From a virus, in the IMG/VR virus record IMGVR_UViG_3300046616_000358, positions 1 through 64,000 of that record: a stretch of DNA of 64,000 nt. The stretch is one strand, 5' to 3'. Of this stretch, positions 56,501 to 64,000 are shown piece by piece. The notes below the pieces were generated by a model. The model worked only from the letters and a program-made list of their open reading frames with translations, was not told where the DNA came from and did not search any database. Each line of letters starts with the position of its first letter. The first letter of the stretch is position 1. The translations under genes and the position numbers were made by a program.

Positions 56501-59500
56501 GCTTGCGCCGGGCTCGCCCGGCGGGCGTGTGACCGCCTCCTGGGCCACGCCACCACCACCGCCACCTGGCTTGCCGTTGACAATCTTGATCTGGTCGGGG
56601 CGGAACACGGCGTAGGTGATCTGGCTATGGCTGCCGCCGCGCGGCTCCTTCATCTTCAGGCCGTCGTAGCCGGCGTCCACCAGTGCCGTCTGGAAGTCGC
56701 CCTGGTCGTAGCGGAACAAATGCCATGCGGCGATGTCCTGGAACCATGGGGTCAGGTCGAATTGCTTGATCACCCGTGCCGGCAGCGTCACGCCATGGTC
56801 GGCAAAGAACTGTTTCCATCCGGCCGGGTTGCGATACGCCTTGTGCGACAGGTCGAGCGGGTGCGCCAGCGCCAGGTAGGCGGTGGTGTACTTGATGTCG
56901 CGCGCGGTCTTGGCCTCATCCCCCGGCGCGATCATGCCGACATAGTGTTCCTGCTTGTGGAAGCGCTTGATCCACTCCTTGCTTTCGGCGAAGTAGAAAT
57001 ACGGGTGGGTGCCGCCATTGCCTTTGTACTCGAACTGGGTGATCGCGTCCCGGCCGCCGTGGTAGACCGGCAGCGGCGCGCCGGTGGCCGGGTCGACCAC
57101 CGTCGAGGCGCCGAACCAGTCCTTGAATGCTTGGGTGTTGGTCTCCATGGGCGCCATGTTAACCTCCGGCCCCCGCTGTGCAGCACGGCTGCTGTTGACG
57201 CCCAGCAGGCTCGGGTTGGCCGGATCGAAATTACCGTTGTTGCCGGTGGCGCTCTTGATCTGCCCGGCGTCGAAGGCGATGTAGACGTCGCTGTCGATCG
57301 GGCCGTAGCTGCCGTCTTCGCGCGTCAGCTGCTCGCGCCAGTTGCGCACCAGCATGCCGTCATGGCCGGCCTGCCTGGCGCTGCGCATCGCCTCGGCCAG
57401 CGATTGGCCGTGCGGGGCGGCGGCGTCGTAGCGGGCCGGGTTGCTGATGTGCAGGTACACCGGCAGCACGTTGCCGCCGTTCAGCGCGCCGTGCTGGCCG
57501 GCATACACGCCGGCAAACTCGGGGTTGGCGGCGAAGAAGAAATCGCCTGCGGTCGGCGTGAAGCCGAGCCGGTGCAGCATGTGCTGCAGCGGCGTGCGGG
57601 TGCGACCCTTGTCGTCGCGGAAGGCGCTCACGTCGTGCATGGTGCCGTGGTACACCACGCGCGGCGTGCCGTCCGGGTTGACCACCTTCGATAGCCCGGC
57701 CGCGTTTGCTTGCAGCAGGAACTGGCGCGTCATATCATTCAAGGTGGGTGCTGTCGGCAAGGTGTTCCGGATAGGGCCGGGAGCGCTGTTCCCGCCCTGC
57801 GGACCCGTTGAATTCGTTGAATAACCGGCAGCATCCGCCCCTTGGGCCGGGCCTGCTTGTGGCGCAGCGCGGGGCGTCCTATCATTCAATGGCGGTGCCG
57901 CAGGTGCGGGATTCCCGTTAGGGTCGGTTGTTTGGCCCTCTGGACCCGACTGTGATGAAAGCCTGTCGGCATCCGCCACCGGCATCAAGTCCATCAACTC
58001 ATGGTCGTAGAACAGGCGGCCATTGGCGTCCTCGCGCACGCCGGCGGTCACGATGAAGTCGTTGCCGGCGATCCGTACCTTGGCGGCGAATGCCAGCATG
58101 CGCTGGGCCGCGTTCTTGACGTTGGTGGCGTCGGCCACCAGCACCCCATGCTCGAGCAGGGCCGGCAAGGCCGCCAGTGCGCGGATCTTGTCGATGCCAC
58201 CGCCGTGCTGCAGGGTTTCCTTGATGCCGTGCGCGCGCACTTCGATGGCCTGGCCGGTGGCCTGGTTGGTGTAGCCGCCCACCAGCTGCGCCTGGCCCCA
58301 GGCGCGCGCTTGCTTGCGCATCGCCTGCAGCGCGGCGTGCTCGTTGCTGCGGTTGGCGCTGATTTCATCGCCCTGCAGGGTCGCGACCGGGGCGCCTTGG
58401 GTCAGCCGGGTCGCCTGCGCGGCCTGCTGCCAGTCGCCGAACCAGCGCTTGAAGGCGTGGGTGGCGATCTGCGTCAGGTTGCCGTGCAGGCTTGCATCGG
58501 TGCTGCTGCTGCCGTTGTTCTCGGCCATCAGGTCGCGCCCCACGGCCAGCACTTGGCTCAGCAGATCGTGCTGGGCCTTCCCCATCCCGAGCACGGCGCG
58601 CACGATGTCCACAAACCGGTCCCACAGGCTGCGCGGGCCGCTCTGCACTTGCTGCAGGGCGTGCTGGAAGGCGGGGTTGGCGTGGGCCTCGGCCACGAAT
58701 TCGTCGAGGTTGCGCATGCCGTAGTGGCTGGCCAGTTGCCCGCTGCGCTTGGCGTCGGCGTACAGGGCTTTCATCTGCATGGCCGCTTTTCCACCTTTGC
58801 GCAGGGCGCTGGCGGTGGCGGCGTGGACGAATTCGTGCAGCAGGTTGGTGGCGGCGCCGTTGGCTTCGAACAGCACCACATGGTTGCTGGTGGGTGCATA
58901 GCCGGCGCCGTGGCCTTGGGCCGGCATGCCGGTGGCAAAAGTGTAGTCGGCGGCATTGCCGGTGCCCACCGTCGGGTTCACCTGGTTGGCCAGCAGCTGT
59001 TCGGCCAGGGCGCGCTGGAACGGGGTGGCGCTGGTGGCGGCGATCTGGTGCAGCAGGTCGGTGGCGCTCGCGCCGCTGTCGATCGCGTGGTACAGGGTCT
59101 GGTCGGTGGCGCTGGCGGTGCTGGTCGCGGCCTGGTTGAACAGCGGCAGGCCGGCGGTGGCCTTGGTGCGCAGGGTGTCGGTCAGGGTGAAGCCGGGCTG
59201 GTCCAGCGTGGCCGTGTCCGGTGCCGCCATCCAGGCGTCGAAGTTGGCGTATTCGGTCGGGCGTCCCTTGGGTTGGGCGATACCAACCGCTTCGACCTTG
59301 CCGCCGCCAAGTTTCTTGAGCACGGCGTTGACGTTCTGCGGCACGATCTGGTCGTAGAAGGCTTTCATGCCGTCGCCGCCCACTTTCAGGCCGTCGCCTG
59401 ACAACTCGCCGGTCGGCTGCGCCATGATCTTTTCGGCCAGTTCCTTGCCGATCACGTCGTCGAGTGATTTGCCGGCCACATCGCCCAGCGGGCCGCTGCC

Positions 59501-62500
59501 GCGCAGCACTTCGCCAGTCGCGTTGTCGACATACAGGGTTTGGGCGCCCTGCGCAGTCAACTCGATCCGGACGCGGGTCGTATCCTTGGCGGCGGCGGCA
59601 ATGTCCCATTCAATCGCGTTGACGGATTTCGACAGGTCGTAACGCTCGGCGCTTTGCTGGCCGTTGACGAACGCCACCTTGTCGTAGCCGTGGGCGGCGG
59701 CGTAGGTGATCACGCGCTTGATCGCCAGTTGCAGCCAGCCTTCGGTGCTGGTCACGAACGGGGCCGGCACCAGGCCTTGGCTGGCGCGCTGGGTATGGCG
59801 TTCGCTCAGGTCGCGGAAGCGGTTGATGGCGTCACGTTGGTCGGCGGTGTCGACTTCCCAGCGGTCCTGCCAGTCGCCATGGCTGCGCACCGCGGCCATG
59901 GCCTGGCCTAGGCTATCGAAGCCCAGCAGGTCGTTGGCCTCAAGCGCGGCGCGGGCGGCGCTGCCGGCGGCTTCCAGTTCGGCCTGGTGGTTGACGCCGC
60001 TGGCGTCGAAGCCCAGTTTCTTGCCCTGCTGTGCCCAGTCGGACTGCATTTCCTCGATGAACAGCACGCGGTGGCCGTCGGCGTCCACGCGGTCGTTCAT
60101 GCGGATGTGGGCGACGATGTTCGGTTCGGCCCAGTGGCCCGACTGGTAATTGGCGGTGTGCTTGCCCGTCGCCTTGGCGATGTCGTCGCTGTCCAGTTCC
60201 ATGGCGTCGATCATGGCCAGCAGGTCGGCGCGGCTGGCACCGTCGGTGTCGGCGTCGTCATCGTTGCGCTCGACCAGCGTGCGCAGCTGGGCGTCGCTCA
60301 GCCCCTGCACGGTCGCGGGGCCGTCCATCGGCAGGGTCAGCAGCAGTTCGCGGTAGTGCGCGCCGCCGGGCAGGGTGTAGCGGCCGTACTTGGTGGCGCC
60401 GTCATTCCCTTCCTGCGCGCCATAGGCGTCGACCTCGCGCAGCGCGGCGATGATCTCGGCCCGGCCCTGGTCGTCGAACGGTTCATCGCCGGTGATCCGC
60501 TCATATTCCGTGCGCAACTGGGCGTCGGTCATCGCCTCGTAATTGACCGGCGGCGTACCTTTTTCCACTTCCTGCACCCGCACCCCGTTCTGGTCGAGGT
60601 AGGCGGCCAGGTCATCGCGGGTCAGCTTGTCCTTGGCGCGCAGGGCCAGGTAGTCGAGGATCCCGCTCCAGTCCAGTTCGTCTTTCTTGATGCCCAGCTT
60701 GGCGGCGTTGGCGCTCAGCCAGCTGGCCCACTGGTCGGCCGGCATGGTCGCTTGCTTGGCGCTGCCGATCTGGCGCGCCAGTTCGGAGTAGTAGCCGGGG
60801 GCGGCGCGCAGGTTGCCCATCAGGGTGCCGGCATTGGCTGCCAAGGCGTCCTTGATCCGCGCGAAGTCGAGCATGTGCAGATCGCTATTGCTGAGCACGA
60901 AGGCGTTGCCGTCGCGCGCGAACGGCACGCCGGCCTGTTGCAGCCGTTCATACAGGCGCGTGCTGTCGTCGGACAAGGTGCTTTCGCTGCGGAATGACGC
61001 CTCCGGGAAGCGGGCGGCGAATTCATCCAGACCGGTCAGGAACAGCGCCGTGGCGATTCCCTTGCCACGCGGTCGCGCATCGTCGTCGCCGCGCACTACC
61101 TCCATGTCGTTGGTGATCTCGTCATCGACATGGGCGAAGCCCACGCTGATTTGGGTGGTGCCGTCGCGCCAGATGTACTGCGCTGCGTCGTGCCCGCGTT
61201 CCTGTTTGGTGAAGCCTGCGCGCAGGTTGCCCATCAGGGGCTCGCTGTCGCTGGCGTCTTCTGCCGTGCTCAGGTTGGTGATGGTGCCTTCGTGCGAATA
61301 CACCTGGCGGGTGTTGCCGTCATCTTGGCGCAGCGTGATGCGCAGGTTCCCGGCCTGCATGGTGTCGATCTGTTCGACCGTGCCCTCGATCGCAGCGCGG
61401 CCGGTGTCGGTCGGTGCGAAGCGGATGCGCTCGTCCACGGCCACCGGCGGTGGGGTGGGTTCGGCGGCGGTGGCGACGGTCGGCACCAGCCCGTCCAGAA
61501 TCTCCTGGGCGGCGCGCACCGCGTTGTCGGTCAGTTGCCGCTGCCAAGCGCCGGTCGAGGGCGCCCATTTGAAGCCGGCGCTTTTCAGTTGCGCGCGGAT
61601 TTCGGCGGCGGGCTTGCCGTCGAAGAATACCTGCAGGCGGTTGAGGGCGGCATTGCGCACCAGGCGCGGGCCGGTGGCTTCCACCGCGTCGCCGTTTTCC
61701 TTGGCGGCGCTGATGGCGGCCTGGGCGTCGGCGTCGTCGGCGTGGGCCTCGGCATCGGCGATGCGGCGGGTGATTTCCTCGACCCGGTCGCGCAGGCGGC
61801 GGATTTCGGCGTTGTTGTTTTGCAACTGGTAGGCGGGGATGCCGGTGCGGCCGGCGAAGTCGGGCTTTTTCAGTGCGGCGATCTGGTCCGGCTGGTAGCC
61901 CAGCGCGGCCAGTTGCGCGTCGTCGTCCTTGCGCAGGGCGGCGTTGGTGGCCTTGTACAGTTCCTGGGTCTGCTCGCGGCCGGCCAGCTTGGCCTGGGCG
62001 TTCTTCAGTTCGGAGGCGAGCGACTGGTCGACGGCGCCGCGCAATACCCGGGTCAGGCGCTTGGCGGCCTTGTCCAGGTATTCGTTCGCTTCTTCGGCGC
62101 GGCGGTCGGCGCTCTCGCCTTTCTTGCGGTTCGATTCCACCGGGAAGCGGGCCGGGCCGGTGATCATGCTGCTCATCACGCGGCTATGGGCGGCCAGGTA
62201 GCTGTTGGTCAGGGCCGCGTAGTGGGCGGCGGCGCTGTTGAATTCGGCCACGAAGTCGGCCTGGCGGTCTGCGGGGGCGGCGTGGTAGGCGCGCTCGAAG
62301 CGCTGCCACAATGCCATCACGTCGCGGAAGTAGCTGCGCCGCACCGAGGCGCCGCGCGCTTCCGGGCTGTGCGAGGTGCCGGCAAAGGCGCGCACGGCGG
62401 CGCCCAGCGGGATCGCACTTTCCGAAATATGCACCGGCAGGCTGGCGGCATAGTCGTGCATGCCGCTGTACTGGCCGTCATGGATGGCTTCGGCCAGCGG

Positions 62501-64000
62501 GTCGCGCAGCATGCTGCCGCGCGATTGGTCGTGCTCGTTCCAGCGCTTGCCGGTCTGTTCCTGCACGGCCGCCAGCGCGGCATCGCGCACATCCTCGTAC
62601 TTGGCGAAGGGCTGGGCCTTGGCGATGGTGCGCACGATGGCGATAGGGTCGGTGGTGGCGGTTGGCTCCTGCTTCGAACGGGCGGCCACAACCGGTTTCA
62701 GGCTCGGGTAGTCCTCCAGCACGGCATCCGGTACCGGCTTGCCTTCGGCGGCGGCCATGGTGACGGCCGCTTCGTGGTGGCTGGCGGCCTGGGCGTCGAG
62801 GCGGTCAAAGTCCTTGGCGCCGCGCAGGGTCGCCAGCGGGGTCGGTTTCACGCCCAGTTGCGGGAAGTCGCGGCCGGCGCGCACGGCGTCGAGGTAGGCG
62901 GCGCGTGTCAGTTCCCAGGGTTCCTGCTCGGGCGTGGTGCCTTCCAATTCTGCTGAATTCGACGGAATAGTGGCCGCATCTTCCTTGGCCACATAGCCCT
63001 CGCGGCGCAGGTAGTCGATACCGGCGCTGGTGGCGGCTTTCTTGGCGTCGCGCAGGCCGTCGTAGCGTTCGCCGTCGTCGCCTACCTGCCACTTGCCGTT
63101 GCCAATCTTCTGCACGTTGGCAATGGTGATGCTGCCGCTGCCGTCCTGGCCGTCCTCGCTGAACATCAGGCGGTGGGTGGTCACGCCGTCGCGCTGGCCA
63201 AGGTCGCGCCAGGTCATGTGCTGCTGGGCTTGGGCGGGGGTGAGGGTGTCGGCGGCTTCGGTGGTAGCAGCGGCCGGCGCTTCGTCCTGCTGGTACTCGG
63301 CGCGCACTTCTTCCGGCACATCATCGCCGCGCGTGATCGCCTCGTTGACCAGCCGTTCGTGCTGGCCGTAGGCGTGCGAATACACGTCGTCTGCAGCCTT
63401 GGCCGGCACATTGCCGCCGCGCTTGCTGATGTAGGCGCCGGCTTGCGCTTTCGCATAGTCGTCGCGGGTCAGTTGCCACGGCTCGCGGGCATCGTTGGCG
63501 GCCGGCTGCGCCTTGATCGCTTCAGTGGCGTCCTTCAGCTGGTAAGCCTTGGTGGCGGCGTCGTGCAGCAGGTCGGCCAGCTCGAGCGGGTCGCTGGCTT
63601 CATTCATCGCCGCTTTCAGGGCGGCGTGCTGCTCGGGGGTGACGTAGCCTTCGGTGCTCAGCTGATCGAGCTCGCTCGAAGCGTCCCGGGCTTCGTCCAG
63701 CGCGGCCTTGTTCATGGCGCGGGCGGTGTCGGCCCAGCGTTCGTCGGCGCGCTTGGCGACCAGCAGCTGTTCGAAGCTGCCTTCCGTGTTGCGTTCGGCG
63801 TCCACGCGGGCGGCGTCGGCCAACAGGCGGCGCGCCACTTCGTGGTGGAACGGCGCCATGTCCTGCTTGCTCATGCCGCGGTAGGCGGCAAACGCTGGGT
63901 CGTTGTAGACCGCGTCTTCGATCGCGCGGCGGGCGCTGTCGGCGCGCTGGTAGTCGCCGTAGGCGCGGCGCTGTTCGGCTTCAGCCTGGTCGCGCGCGTA
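53564..64000 (-). CDS. Giant polyvalent virion protein, open at the right edge (over 3470 aa)
   Basis: The frame stays open to 64000, so the true start lies outside; positions below count from the Met at 63874. Visible modules: short PWxLTR-type repeats (about 130 and 318), a FFDGKPAAEIRAQLKSAGF block (about 750), an acetyltransferase-like RPRGKGIATALFL (about 940), a block EPNIVAHIRMNDRVDADGHR (about 1245), a zincin motif HEFVH (1680-1684), an LPD3-like region (about 1810-2000), two ADP-ribosyltransferase-like starts VVYHGT (about 2070) and PVYHGG (about 2270), and a C-terminal LPD38-like part with a hydrophobic segment (about 3150). LMGNLR occurs three times between modules. Probably packaged in the head and ejected into the host. 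Confidence 0.8.
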   Translation of the reverse strand, partial: YARDQAEAEQRRAYGDYQRADSARRAIEDAVYNDPAFAAYRGMSKQDMAPFHHEVARRLLADAARVDAERNTEGSFEQLLVAKRADERWADTARAMNKAALDEARDASSELDQLSTEGYVTPEQHAALKAAMNEASDPLELADLLHDAATKAYQLKDATEAIKAQPAANDAREPWQLTRDDYAKAQAGAYISKRGGNVPAKAADDVYSHAYGQHERLVNEAITRGDDVPEEVRAEYQQDEAPAAATTEAADTLTPAQAQQHMTWRDLGQRDGVTTHRLMFSEDGQDGSGSITIANVQKIGNGKWQVGDDGERYDGLRDAKKAATSAGIDYLRREGYVAKEDAATIPSNSAELEGTTPEQEPWELTRAAYLDAVRAGRDFPQLGVKPTPLATLRGAKDFDRLDAQAASHHEAAVTMAAAEGKPVPDAVLEDYPSLKPVVAARSKQEPTATTDPIAIVRTIAKAQPFAKYEDVRDAALAAVQEQTGKRWNEHDQSRGSMLRDPLAEAIHDGQYSGMHDYAASLPVHISESAIPLGAAVRAFAGTSHSPEARGASVRRSYFRDVMALWQRFERAYHAAPADRQADFVAEFNSAAAHYAALTNSYLAAHSRVMSSMITGPARFPVESNRKKGESADRRAEEANEYLDKAAKRLTRVLRGAVDQSLASELKNAQAKLAGREQTQELYKATNAALRKDDDAQLAALGYQPDQIAALKKPDFAGRTGIPAYQLQNNNAEIRRLRDRVEEITRRIADAEAHADDADAQAAISAAKENGDAVEATGPRLVRNAALNRLQVFFDGKPAAEIRAQLKSAGFKWAPSTGAWQRQLTDNAVRAAQEILDGLVPTVATAAEPTPPPVAVDERIRFAPTDTGRAAIEGTVEQIDTMQAGNLRITLRQDDGNTRQVYSHEGTITNLSTAEDASDSEPLMGNLRAGFTKQERGHDAAQYIWRDGTTQISVGFAHVDDEITNDMEVVRGDDDARPRGKGIATALFLTGLDEFAARFPEASFRSESTLSDDSTRLYERLQQAGVPFARDGNAFVLSNSDLHMLDFARIKDALAANAGTLMGNLRAAPGYYSELARQIGSAKQATMPADQWASWLSANAAKLGIKKDELDWSGILDYLALRAKDKLTRDDLAAYLDQNGVRVQEVEKGTPPVNYEAMTDAQLRTEYERITGDEPFDDQGRAEIIAALREVDAYGAQEGNDGATKYGRYTLPGGAHYRELLLTLPMDGPATVQGLSDAQLRTLVERNDDDADTDGASRADLLAMIDAMELDSDDIAKATGKHTANYQSGHWAEPNIVAHIRMNDRVDADGHRVLFIEEMQSDWAQQGKKLGFDASGVNHQAELEAAGSAARAALEANDLLGFDSLGQAMAAVRSHGDWQDRWEVDTADQRDAINRFRDLSERHTQRASQGLVPAPFVTSTEGWLQLAIKRVITYAAAHGYDKVAFVNGQQSAERYDLSKSVNAIEWDIAAAAKDTTRVRIELTAQGAQTLYVDNATGEVLRGSGPLGDVAGKSLDDVIGKELAEKIMAQPTGELSGDGLKVGGDGMKAFYDQIVPQNVNAVLKKLGGGKVEAVGIAQPKGRPTEYANFDAWMAAPDTATLDQPGFTLTDTLRTKATAGLPLFNQAATSTASATDQTLYHAIDSGASATDLLHQIAATSATPFQRALAEQLLANQVNPTVGTGNAADYTFATGMPAQGHGAGYAPTSNHVVLFEANGAATNLLHEFVHAATASALRKGGKAAMQMKALYADAKRSGQLASHYGMRNLDEFVAEAHANPAFQHALQQVQSGPRSLWDRFVDIVRAVLGMGKAQHDLLSQVLAVGRDLMAENNGSSSTDASLHGNLTQIATHAFKRWFGDWQQAAQATRLTQGAPVATLQGDEISANRSNEHAALQAMRKQARAWGQAQLVGGYTNQATGQAIEVRAHGIKETLQHGGGIDKIRALAALPALLEHGVLVADATNVKNAAQRMLAFAAKVRIAGNDFIVTAGVREDANGRLFYDHELMDLMPVADADRLSSQSGPEGQTTDPNGNPAPAAPPLNDRTPRAAPQAGPAQGADAAGYSTNSTGPQGGNSAPGPIRNTLPTAPTLNDMTRQFLLQANAAGLSKVVNPDGTPRVVYHGTMHDVSAFRDDKGRTRTPLQHMLHRLGFTPTAGDFFFAANPEFAGVYAGQHGALNGGNVLPVYLHISNPARYDAAAPHGQSLAEAMRSARQAGHDGMLVRNWREQLTREDGSYGPIDSDVYIAFDAGQIKSATGNNGNFDPANPSLLGVNSSRAAQRGPEVNMAPMETNTQAFKDWFGASTVVDPATGAPLPVYHGGRDAITQFEYKGNGGTHPYFYFAESKEWIKRFHKQEHYVGMIAPGDEAKTARDIKYTTAYLALAHPLDLSHKAYRNPAGWKQFFADHGVTLPARVIKQFDLTPWFQDIAAWHLFRYDQGDFQTALVDAGYDGLKMKEPRGGSHSQITYAVFRPDQIKIVNGKPGGGGGGVAQEAVTRPPGEPGASDLMGNLRQDLGTVLSNAYNNAKQVELAAGYQVGDFLDRTGKVSWWHKTIGTMDNLARRHPAFNAVYRAVQSFLGEVSRVAVAAAERAPRLLPQLEHLRDIAGANRKQAVSAADTKAIAAPIFEGTLLWARDESGRPVKVSELEADAATMRAADKAAALLLRGAIDQAEFDTWMQAAPVYAETINRLYEHNVLQPGVVWSDAELRALFQLDPGQIGLYREFRAAIAQSVGNLTISEMLKMGGKDARGALTQQATAAPDLASAALLLRHHYEALAQQDPALAAQHLATAQQIGNLADKGQALIDRGYAPLMRFGKYTVYVTENQQQVYFGMFEDSEDAAKMARKMQADHQHATVRQGTVSEEKYKLFAGISPETVELFGTMLGLGADANASDAAYQDYLRLTKANRSALKRMIHRKGTAGFSEDPGRVLASFIYSNARLTASNLHSGQIDEAVEAIPQQQGQLADEAVKLRQHIRDPQSGGTFLSGLMFAQFLGGSVASAMVNATQPIAITLPYLSQYGGVKKAFARIKQATIDAAKKDIADPDLAQALKDAAAVVAPQEIHFLQAQGAGKGTLLAGDGTRVGDARAAAHNTLAKVKLGWGKLFALAELANRKITFIAAYRTAREEGLPNPTAFATEAVNRTQFVYNAGNKPRWARNPVGGLLLTFKQYSVNWLELLSQMAFAGRPGSPERKAGQRAVLYMLAVLFMLGGADGLPFEQDLEDAIDGVLQRLGYNFSSRRKKQEFLAGVLGDGGADFITHGLSALPGMPVDFAGRMGMGNLVPGSGLWTKKENYTRDLGELAGPAGDFAKRAFTASGKALGGNLAGAAHDLAPLAVRNVVQGIDMARTGTYRDARGYIVNHTTPLEAGMKAIGFQPNSTAAIQDAKGQALNMISQARMRSQEIAEHWAQGRANHDEAMVAEARDMRDDWNEKNPDTKVNISMPGIIRRAKAMREDALARTQKTAGKALKQAVKRELSEVRD

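Noticed and set aside
53114-57694. 1526-residue open frame on the plus strand opposite the giant gene
   Set aside because: It is the antisense shadow of a high-GC gene with clear domains; its product is His/Val/Gly/Arg-rich with no family features.
53564-64000. N4-type virion RNA polymerase
   Set aside because: Size is similar, but I could not find polymerase motifs; the modules visible are polyvalent-protein domains.

Overview
The window is high-GC DNA of betaproteobacterial character and looks like most of a tailed phage that lives as a plasmid, a phage-plasmid. The host group (Burkholderiales, probably Oxalobacteraceae-like) is inferred from codon style and gene families only. Phage identity is secure: large terminase, P22-type portal, N4-gp56-type major capsid protein, scaffold, adaptor and tail genes, and a giant virion protein are all present. 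Plasmid identity rests on a StbA-StbB-StbC-like partition operon with phased upstream repeats, a winged-helix Rep-like protein beside three 17-bp iterons, an H-NS-like protein and the absence of any visible integrase. Both ends cut through minus-strand virion genes, so a few kilobases of a probably circular genome are missing. No lysis cassette, DNA polymerase or tRNA was recognised.

Layout. 1-18509 (minus): late virion operon. In the direction of transcription it runs coiled-coil protein, TerS, TerL, portal, small virion genes, scaffold, a Tad2-like protein, capsid, adaptor and tail genes, and a beta-helix tail protein. 18614-20946 (plus): four genes of unknown function inside the late side. 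20921-28919 (minus): early operon with a Cro-like regulator, a winged-helix protein, a cytosine methyltransferase with a second protein-like reading frame nested inside it, a DUF1367 protein, a PP-loop protein, a Ref-like nuclease, a replication initiator with internal 12-bp repeats, an SPFH protein and a Q-like zinc protein just before the late operon. 28920-29004: divergent immunity switch, followed by an XRE repressor (plus). 29870-31882 (plus): small genes, then Gp157-like and Rad52-like recombination proteins.

31901-33740: the plasmid-type replicon, with a Rep-like gene, iterons, and a GIY-YIG nuclease whose C-terminal half resembles the Rep winged helix. 33741-38708 (plus): a tightly overlapping operon of small genes, including the H-NS-like, YkgJ-like and several zinc-ribbon proteins. 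38705-47943 (minus): accessory operon(s) with SSB, zinc-ribbon proteins and two large concatenated proteins carrying Lar-like and MazG/DUF550-like domains. A 13-bp palindrome next to -10 boxes marks several of its promoters. 47970-49580: partition operon and centromere-like repeats. 50867-53413: lipoprotein, an intergenic region with DnaA boxes, and small genes. 53564-64000 (minus, open at the right edge): a giant polyvalent virion protein with a zincin and two ADP-ribosyltransferase-like domains.

How it fits together. The layout is lambda-like (Cro/CI switch, early replication, Q-like step, late genes), but lysogeny is apparently kept by a Rep-iteron replicon and Stb partition instead of integration. 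Two operator families visible in the DNA tie the modules together: CTCAyATAyGTGAr at the immunity, early and Q-like promoters, and GGTCGTTTCGACC at the accessory operons.
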